Source: Gallionellaceae bacterium
Lineage (GTDB): Bacteria > Pseudomonadota > Gammaproteobacteria > Burkholderiales > Gallionellaceae
Reading direction: 5' to 3'
Assembly (NCBI GenBank): GCA_030690855.1
Contig: JAUYFR010000267.1
Location: 1-11,043 of the forward strand
DNA length: 11,043 nt
Under the pieces are notes generated by a model, which saw only the letters and a list, made by a program, of their open reading frames with translations, was not told where the DNA came from and did no database searches. This document shows, one piece after another, positions 6,122-11,043 of this stretch. The translations under genes and the position numbers were made by a program. Position 1 is the stretch's first letter. Each line of letters starts with the position of its first letter.

Positions 6122-6160
6122 AGGGGTTAGCGCCCAGAATTTAAATCAACAGACTGAATC

Positions 6161-6183
6161 CCCTCCCCTTCTCAAGGGAGAGG
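6161..6183 (-). terminator. Imperfect hairpin behind the chemoreceptor gene (possible weak terminator)
   Basis: On the minus strand CCTCTCCCTT-gag-AAGGGGAGGG forms a roughly 10-bp stem with a mismatch, starting 14 nt after the receptor stop codon. No T-tract follows, so intrinsic termination is doubtful. It may equally be a member of the CTCCCC/GGGGAG repeat family. Confidence 0.3.
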
Positions 6184-6196
6184 AATCACGCCTAAT

Positions 6197-9100
6197 TTAT
6201 CGCCTTGCAACCATCATGCCCGTGCTTGAATCAGCCATCTTGAAAGTGGCCACCAGTCTGGTCAACTCGTGCGCTTGCTCTTCCATCGACTCGGCTGCTG
6301 CCGCCGCTTCTTCCACTAGCGCGGCATTCTGCTGAGTCACATCATCCATCTGCGTAATGGCTTGGTTCACCTGTTCAATGCCTTGGCTTTGCTCAGTTGA
6401 TGCAGCGCTAATCTCACTCATGATGTCAGTCACGCGTTTAACGGCATTCACAATTTCTTCCATCGTTTCGCCAGCCTGAGCAACCAATTTACTACCTTCG
6501 CCCACTTTGCTAACGGAGTCGTCAATCAGGTGTTTAATCTCTTTTGCCGCTGCGGCAGAGCGTTGCGCCAAGTTTCGCACTTCTGCCGCCACCACTGCGA
6601 AGCCTCGACCCTGTTCTCCCGCACGCGCGGCTTCTACCGCAGCGTTCAATGCCAAGATGTTGGTCTGGAAGGCGATGCCGTCAATGACAGAAATGATGTC
6701 CACAATTTTGCGGGATGATTCGTTGATCGAACTCATGGTGCCCACGACTTGCTTTACTACCGCGCCGCCCTTCACGGCCACATCACTTGCGCTCTGCGAC
6801 AGTTGGTTAGCTTGTTTTGAATTTTCCGCATTCTGCTTAACCGTCGCGGTTAGTTCTTCCATGCTGGCTGCGGTTTCTTCCAGACTAGACGCTTGCTCTT
6901 CGGTTCGCTGTGACAAGTCGGAGTTGCCTGAGGCAATTTCTTTTGCAGCCGTGTTAATCGTGTCAGTGGCTTCCTTGATACGCCCAATGACTTCAGTGAG
7001 TTGCGCCACCGTTGCATTCGAATCATCTTTGAGCTTACCGAAAGTTCCCTGATATTCGTTGGTGATGCGGTCGGTGAGGTCGCCTTTGGCAAGTGCGCCC
7101 AACATGCGCGCCACTTCCCGAAGGCCCGTGTCCGATGTCTCAACCAAGCGATTAATCCCCTCCGACAATTCGCGCATAAAGCCTTCTTTATCGGCAAGAT
7201 TCAAACGTTTACTGAAGTCGCCGTTCTGCGCAGCGGTGACAATATCGCGCACTTCGCTTTCGATTTTCAACTCTTGCGTCGCATCAATCCATTCCACCGC
7301 TGTACCCAATCTCTGCCCTCTGTCATTGGTGACTGGCAATGCGGCCAATTTAAAAGTGCGATCACCAATAACTACCGAGGCCCTGTGCAAGCCAGTCAGG
7401 TTCTGCAGGATGCCGCGTTGATGCGCTACATTTTTATGGAAATTGTCAAAATTGCTGCCCAACACCTCATCTGCTTTAAAGTGCGGCATAACCACGCGAA
7501 TGCTGGCCTCGCTTTCATTGAACATCTTTTGGATCGCCCTGTTCAGATAGATGATTTTGCCCTCATTATTGGCAATCGCCACATTTGCCGTGGAATTATC
7601 CAGCGCGGCCTTTACGCGTAATGCCTCTTCCGCCGTGCGCTGACTATCGCGGATCATATAGTTGATGGTGTCCTTCATATTTTTGATCGCCGACATCAGG
7701 CTGGAATTATCGCCAGTACGGGTATTGACCGAAACACTAAAATCACCTGAAGCCACGGCATTTGCCACCGAACGCGCATAACTCGGCTCACCACCGAGCT
7801 CCTGCAACAACACGCGAATCAACCAAATGCCGAACAGGAGCGTGGCAATGAGAATACCGATCGTTAGCGCAATATAGAGCTGCAACAAATGTTGCGCCTC
7901 TTGCTCCAACTCGTGCGCCAGATCGAAAAGCTCGGTAGAAAGAAAATCTTCCACCTCCTTCATGGCATTAATTTTCTTGGTAATCGCCTTGAACCAGTCC
8001 GCTGGAGCAACGCCAAATCCCCCGCTAATCGCCTTGTCGATGGCGATCTTGCGATATCCCTCCACCTCCGCCACCACTGCGCCACTCAGCTTGGCGTGAT
8101 AAACATCAACCGCTTCTTTCTCAGCGTAGGCTTGAAACACATCAACATAGCTTTTTTGATTAGCGATCAAACCAATGAAACGCTGAAACGCATCCCACTC
8201 GAATTTATCTGCCGCAAACGCGCCATTCACTGTAGCTCGCTCACGTCCCGCCATTTCTTTGGCATTCAAAAACATCAAATAAGCGGTCGTGCCACGCGCC
8301 AATTTTTCATTGCTACTCACCTTAGCACCGTATGAAATGACATCCAGCCACGCACTGATCATGCCGGTATAAAAATTGAACGAATCCTTCGGCATCAGCT
8401 TAAGCTCGCTGATAGCGGCACGGCTTTCCGTTAGGCTCTCCAACTTTTTAAGTGCCGCCGCCAGCGTCGCATTGAATCCCTCATCCATGCCAGACTTCTC
8501 CAGCGTTGCCGCCAACGCCTTTAACTCAACAATACTTTTGTCGGTAGTACTACGCTGCGCCGGCAACTCACTGGAAAAGTTCGCCCCCTTTGATGATAGA
8601 AAACCAGCGGATAAACCACGTTCTTTCTGTGCTTCGTGTATCAGCGCACTCGATTTCACCGCCAGCGTAGTGATCACCTTTGTCGTTTGCAATTCCGCCA
8701 AACGCTGTGATTTTTCCAAACCGCTGCTCACAGAAAAATAGATCAACCCCAAAACAGGCAACAGCAACATCATCATCAAACGCAAGCGCAACGGCACACG
8801 CGACAGCACCGAGCTTTCATTCGCGTGCAATTTCACACGCTTGCCCTCACGCAGGGCAGCATAAGCTTTCTCCGCCATTTCAATTTCGCTACGTTCTGGG
8901 CGACGACGTACCGAGGTATAGCCGACTATTTCTTTGCCTTCATGTATCGGCGTGACGTGAGCATGCACCCAATAATGATCACCATTCTTACAGCGATTTT
9001 TAACGACGCCCTGCCAGCCGTTACCAGTCTTCACGGTCTTCCATAAATCTTCGAACGCCGCTGGCGGCATATCGGGATGGCGCACGATATTATGTGACTG

Positions 9101-9250
9101 CCCCATCAGTTCCTTTTCGCTGAATCCGCTGATCTCCACAAACTCCGGATTAACAAAAGTGATAATGCCTTTTCCATCGGTCTTGCTCACAAGCATTGTG
9201 TTCTCACCCAACAAAATTTCTTTCTGGGTAATAGGTAGATTGGTTTTCAT
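6197..9250 (-). CDS. Chemoreceptor with Aer-like PAS, periplasmic NIT domain, second PAS and MCP signalling domain
   Basis: This is a 1017-residue transmembrane chemoreceptor. Residues 8-118 form an Aer-type PAS (GQSHNIVRHPDMP, VKNRCKNGDHYWV). R57, H58, D60, D68 and W70 fall at the same numbers as the FAD-associated residues of E. coli Aer, so redox or oxygen sensing is likely. TM1 is at about 155-176. The periplasmic part (about 177-455) begins with a NIT-like domain (ALIHEAQKERGLSAGFLSSKG, 203-222), a family linked to nitrate/nitrite sensing. TM2 (about 456-480) leads to HAMP (about 480-535), a second PAS (about 545-660), a HAMP-like segment (665-735) and the methyl-accepting domain (about 740-1000). 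The signalling tip is at 857-890 (IAFQTNILALNAAVEAARAG). Candidate methylation helices carry EEQASSLEETAASMEEL and ALVEEAAAAAESMEEQ. No NWETF-type tail is present (it ends MMVARR). The start has a good RBS and lies 46 nt below the barrel gene. Confidence 0.95.
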   Translation of the reverse strand: MKTNLPITQKEILLGENTMLVSKTDGKGIITFVNPEFVEISGFSEKELMGQSHNIVRHPDMPPAAFEDLWKTVKTGNGWQGVVKNRCKNGDHYWVHAHVTPIHEGKEIVGYTSVRRRPERSEIEMAEKAYAALREGKRVKLHANESSVLSRVPLRLRLMMMLLLPVLGLIYFSVSSGLEKSQRLAELQTTKVITTLAVKSSALIHEAQKERGLSAGFLSSKGANFSSELPAQRSTTDKSIVELKALAATLEKSGMDEGFNATLAAALKKLESLTESRAAISELKLMPKDSFNFYTGMISAWLDVISYGAKVSSNEKLARGTTAYLMFLNAKEMAGRERATVNGAFAADKFEWDAFQRFIGLIANQKSYVDVFQAYAEKEAVDVYHAKLSGAVVAEVEGYRKIAIDKAISGGFGVAPADWFKAITKKINAMKEVEDFLSTELFDLAHELEQEAQHLLQLYIALTIGILIATLLFGIWLIRVLLQELGGEPSYARSVANAVASGDFSVSVNTRTGDNSSLMSAIKNMKDTINYMIRDSQRTAEEALRVKAALDNSTANVAIANNEGKIIYLNRAIQKMFNESEASIRVVMPHFKADEVLGSNFDNFHKNVAHQRGILQNLTGLHRASVVIGDRTFKLAALPVTNDRGQRLGTAVEWIDATQELKIESEVRDIVTAAQNGDFSKRLNLADKEGFMRELSEGINRLVETSDTGLREVARMLGALAKGDLTDRITNEYQGTFGKLKDDSNATVAQLTEVIGRIKEATDTINTAAKEIASGNSDLSQRTEEQASSLEETAASMEELTATVKQNAENSKQANQLSQSASDVAVKGGAVVKQVVGTMSSINESSRKIVDIISVIDGIAFQTNILALNAAVEAARAGEQGRGFAVVAAEVRNLAQRSAAAAKEIKHLIDDSVSKVGEGSKLVAQAGETMEEIVNAVKRVTDIMSEISAASTEQSQGIEQVNQAITQMDDVTQQNAALVEEAAAAAESMEEQAHELTRLVATFKMADSSTGMMVARR

Positions 9251-9257
9251 CGTTTAT

Positions 9258-9263
9258 TCCTTT
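9258..9263 (-). promoter_or_regulatory. Ribosome binding site of the chemoreceptor gene
   Basis: On the minus strand AAAGGA stands 7 nt before ATG 9250. It is one of the few strong Shine-Dalgarno sequences in the window and fixes the start, which also keeps the Aer-like PAS numbering. Confidence 0.7.
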
Positions 9264-9296
9264 GAGAATTTATAACCACCCTACGCAACGGGTGAA

Positions 9297-10118
9297 TCAA
9301 TATATTTTTCCAACCAAAATCGAAACGCCGGCAAACACACTCCACTTGGCCGCTGTATCGTTCAAGCCTGCCGCCAATCCCGCATCCCACACCACGCGTC
9401 GGCTCATCTCATAACTGGCGGCCACCAACAATTGGTCGCTCGGCTTCGTACCTTGACGCGCCGTTCCCGACAGCTCAGCCGAAACACTCCATCTATCATT
9501 CAACACACGCGACACAGACGTCGCCCAACCCCATTGCTGGCGAGATTCGCCCGCTACGGCTGTACCCAACGTTGTTAGATTCAAGTTCAAATCAATGCTG
9601 TGACCGGCCACATTCGTACTGTAAATGCCGTTCATCAAATGGTCTTTCATACCACTACCGCTATTCAGCCCACTGGACGCCGTCGGTGAACTCAAACCAT
9701 ATTCCAAACCGAACGCTGAATTCCCATCTTCACTCACACCCAGTTTATGTTTCAACAACAACATCGTGTCACCGCTGCCATTGAGCTGGTCGCCCGCTGC
9801 ATCACGCTGACTGACATAACCCTCACCGCCAAGCAAGAGACCCATTCTATCGGTAAAAGCGAACTTCACGAGATAAGGCAAACTGCCACGGTTGCTACCG
9901 TCATTGGCCTGACTAGTAACCCAACCCGTTTCGACCTCAGCCCAACCCGGAGCAGATAAAGCAGCTTGATTGGAAACCGTAGGACGGTAAGGCGTCACCG
10001 AAGGCAATGCCTCTTCAGCAAAAGCGGGGGAAATCACCGCAGCCAATGATAGCACGGCTATTACATGCAACATATTGATTTTATTGAGATTTTTGTTTTT
10101 ATTGGTCAGCCAATGCAT
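9297..10118 (-). CDS. Predicted outer-membrane beta-barrel protein
   Basis: This 273-residue protein has a signal peptide: a basic N-region, a hydrophobic stretch (MLHVIAVLSLAAVIS) and a likely cleavage after AFA at residue 34. The mature part alternates polar and apolar residues with many Gly, Ser and aromatic positions (YLVKFAFTDRMGLLLGGEGY, WSVSAELSGTARQG, WSVFAGVSILVGKIY) and ends in an aromatic residue, as expected for an outer-membrane barrel. It resembles the 'transporter/phenol MetA degradation-like' barrel proteins, but substrate and function are not recognisable. The start ATG has AGGTGA 6 nt upstream, so the 15-residue pre-region before the internal ATG is probably real. It sits between cheW and the chemoreceptor, 46 nt before the latter, so co-expression is likely. 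A role in bringing a ligand to the periplasmic receptor domain is speculation. Confidence 0.8.
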   Translation of the reverse strand: MHWLTNKNKNLNKINMLHVIAVLSLAAVISPAFAEEALPSVTPYRPTVSNQAALSAPGWAEVETGWVTSQANDGSNRGSLPYLVKFAFTDRMGLLLGGEGYVSQRDAAGDQLNGSGDTMLLLKHKLGVSEDGNSAFGLEYGLSSPTASSGLNSGSGMKDHLMNGIYSTNVAGHSIDLNLNLTTLGTAVAGESRQQWGWATSVSRVLNDRWSVSAELSGTARQGTKPSDQLLVAASYEMSRRVVWDAGLAAGLNDTAAKWSVFAGVSILVGKIY

Positions 10119-10137
10119 TTTTTATCACCTAGCATAC

Positions 10138-10161
10138 TAGGTTGGGCTGAAGCCCAACCTA
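10138..10161. repeat. TAGGTTGGGC palindrome
   Basis: A perfect palindromic hairpin, TAGGTTGGGCT-ga-AGCCCAACCTA, lies about 20 nt upstream of the outer-membrane protein gene. It is a variant of the GTAGGTCGGG family next to it, with TTGGG in place of TCGGG in both arms. Confidence 0.7.
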
Positions 10162-10184
10162 CAAAATCCGCTACCCTGCTTTTC

Positions 10185-10327
10185 GTAGGTCGGGTTTGAG
10201 CGTGTGTTGTTAGAGCTTTAGCTCTGTACACCCAAAGGGTGCGAGAACCTCTTCGAGGCAACCACGGCCTACCCCTTGCGGGTGCAACCCGACGTTGTTG
10301 ACGGTGTCGGGATAAATCCCGACCTAC
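10185..10327. repeat. REP-bounded structured element behind cheW
   Basis: The ends are GTAGGTCGGG (10185-10194) and CCCGACCTAC (10318-10327), the latter part of the palindrome GTCGGGATAAATCCCGAC. Between them are four consecutive small hairpins: AGAGC-ttta-GCTCT (10212-10225), CACCC-aaa-GGGTG (10229-10241), CCTC-ttc-GAGG (10248-10258) and ACCC-cttgc-GGGT (10271-10283). The element ends 3 nt from the cheW stop, so it forms the 3' untranslated region of cheW and may protect or process the transcript (inference). Confidence 0.7.
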
Positions 10328-10330
10328 AAT

Positions 10331-10825
10331 TTACGCTGCCACCTCTTCCATCAACTCCATATCACGGCTGGTCATCAATTTCTCGATGTCCACTAGAATC
10401 AACATGCGTTGATCTACCGTACCTAAACCCATAATGTAACGGGTGTCGAGCGAGGTAGATAAAGTCGGTGCGGCTTTGATCTGCTCTGGAGTGAGGGTGA
10501 GCACGTCGGAGACGCTATCTACCACTACGCCTACCACACGCGTGCCGAGGTTCAAAATGATCACCACGGTGAATTGGTCGTAATCCACTTTGCCGAGGTT
10601 GAATTTGATGCGCAGGTCAACGATGGGAACGATGATGCCGCGTAGGTTAATCACGCCTTTGATGAAGGCAGGGGTGTTAGCGATGGCGGTAACGGAGTCG
10701 TAACCACGGATCTCTTGCACCTTGAGAATGTCCATGCCGTACTCTTCGGCGCCTAAGGTGAAGGTGAGAAACTCACCTCCGGCTAGGCCGCTATTGCCTG
10801 TGCTGCTGGTGTTGTCTGTTGCCAT
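10331..10825 (-). CDS. cheW: CheW, chemotaxis coupling protein
   Basis: This 164-residue CheW links chemoreceptors to the histidine kinase CheA in cytoplasmic arrays. Nearly the whole length (about 18-155) is the CheW fold: FLTFTLGAEEYGMDILKVQEI, the receptor-binding loop IKGVINLRGIIVPIVDLR (55-72), VVGVVVDSVSDVLTL and ILVDIEKLM near the end. A Ser/Gly-rich stretch of 17 residues precedes the fold. The start ATG has a strong AAAGGAG about 7 nt upstream. It is the first gene of the visible cluster. Its upstream side is a repeat array and its downstream side a 212-nt repeat region before the barrel gene. Confidence 0.97.
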   Translation of the reverse strand: MATDNTSSTGNSGLAGGEFLTFTLGAEEYGMDILKVQEIRGYDSVTAIANTPAFIKGVINLRGIIVPIVDLRIKFNLGKVDYDQFTVVIILNLGTRVVGVVVDSVSDVLTLTPEQIKAAPTLSTSLDTRYIMGLGTVDQRMLILVDIEKLMTSRDMELMEEVAA

Positions 10826-10832
10826 GTTTATT

Positions 10833-10839
10833 CTCCTTT
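10833..10839 (-). promoter_or_regulatory. Ribosome binding site of cheW
   Basis: On the minus strand AAAGGAG lies about 7 nt before ATG 10825, close to the optimum, and supports high translation and the chosen start. Confidence 0.7.
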
Positions 10840-10851
10840 GTCTTTGCTTTC

Positions 10852-10908
10852 GTAGGTCGGGTTTTAACCCGACTGGTTTACAAGGCGTCGGGATAAATCC
10901 CGACCTAC
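10852..10908. repeat. REP pair (GTAGGTCGGG family) upstream of cheW
   Basis: Convergent palindromes lie at 10852-10873 (GTAGGTCGGG...CCCGAC) and 10887-10908 (GTCGGGATAAATCCCGAC plus CTAC), with a 13-nt spacer. The arrangement is the same as at 4618-4687 with a shorter middle. It begins about 13 nt upstream of the cheW ribosome binding site, so it is part of any leader transcribed from further upstream. Confidence 0.8.
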
Positions 10909-11043
10909 CAACCCTGTGCTATCCCGTAGGTCGGGATTTATCCCGACAAAACACCCACCAACCCTGTGCTATCCCGTAGGTCGGGATTTATCCCGACAAA
11001 ACACCTACCAACCCTGCGCTATCCCGTAGGTCGGGATTTATCC
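10905..11043. repeat. 50-bp tandem repeat array of REP palindromes (continues past the window)
   Basis: The block CTACCAACCCTGTGCTATCC recurs with an exact 50-bp period (ACCCTGTGCT at 10911 and 10961, ACCCTGCGCT at 11011). Each unit carries GTAGG followed by the perfect palindrome GTCGGGATTTATCCCGAC and then AAAACACC. About 2.8 units are visible. Units differ only at single positions (ACACCC/ACACCT, TGTGCT/TGCGCT), so the expansion is recent. Confidence 0.85.

Larger units (their letters stand above)
5624..6196. other. Repeat-filled intergenic region between the chemoreceptor gene and cheR
   Basis: This 573-nt stretch holds no credible gene. From left to right it contains the cheR leader, a MITE-like element with a nested 54-bp insert (5702-5907), a palindrome-rich block (5954-6062), an inverted second copy of the nested hairpin module (6066-6121), and an imperfect hairpin just behind the chemoreceptor stop (6161-6183). 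Short open frames here encode peptides such as MKQLA...KWLVI and GLRRND, which are translations of the repeats. Confidence 0.75.

Noticed and set aside
6507..7621. Long plus-strand frames opposite the chemoreceptor gene (181 and 206 codons)
   Set aside because: They are antisense to a strongly conserved MCP and PAS region, have no recognisable domain, and are expected shadows of a well-supported gene.
10905..11043. CRISPR array
   Set aside because: The period is regular, but the whole 50-bp unit is repeated with no unique spacers, and the palindrome belongs to the dispersed REP family.

Overview
The window holds one continuous chemotaxis and signal-output gene cluster. Every convincing gene is on the minus strand, so transcription runs from high to low coordinates. 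The organism is Gram-negative, because an outer-membrane beta-barrel protein with a signal peptide is encoded. The cheR-cheD-cheB order, the Aer-type PAS chemoreceptor and the kinds of intergenic palindromes suggest a betaproteobacterium. A Gallionellales/Nitrosomonadales-like lineage is my best guess, but this is inference.

In transcription order the genes are: cheW (10825-10331); an outer-membrane barrel protein (10118-9297); a 1017-residue chemoreceptor with an Aer-like PAS, a periplasmic NIT domain, a second PAS and a methyl-accepting domain (9250-6197); cheR (5623-4748); cheD (4473-3859); cheB (3835-2747); an HDOD protein (2454-1564); a second cheD (1562-930); and a response regulator fused to a PP2C/SpoIIE-type phosphatase (from about 949, running off the left edge). 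CheW couples receptors to CheA. CheR and CheB set receptor methylation. The two CheD proteins probably deamidate receptor glutamines. The HDOD and phosphatase proteins look like a signalling branch added to the adaptation module. CheA, CheY and CheC are not in the window. The last three genes are tightly packed (1-nt gap, then an overlap), which suggests translational coupling.

Every longer gap is filled with palindromic repeats. (1) Two copies (2579-2746 and 5702-5907) of a non-coding MITE-like element share 18-bp terminal inverted repeats and 4-bp target duplications. One was inserted exactly at the cheB stop codon. (2) A 56-nt hairpin module occurs twice in opposite orientation. One copy is nested inside the second MITE, and the nine differences between copies are all either compensatory or in unpaired positions. 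(3) A GTAGGTCGGG-type REP/BIME family lies at 4618-4687, 10138-10327 and 10852-11043, and ends in a 50-bp tandem array that runs off the right edge. (4) CTCCCC...GGGGAG hairpins occur after the receptor gene and between cheR and cheD.

No transposase, tRNA, rRNA or CRISPR array is visible. No plus-strand reading frame looks real.
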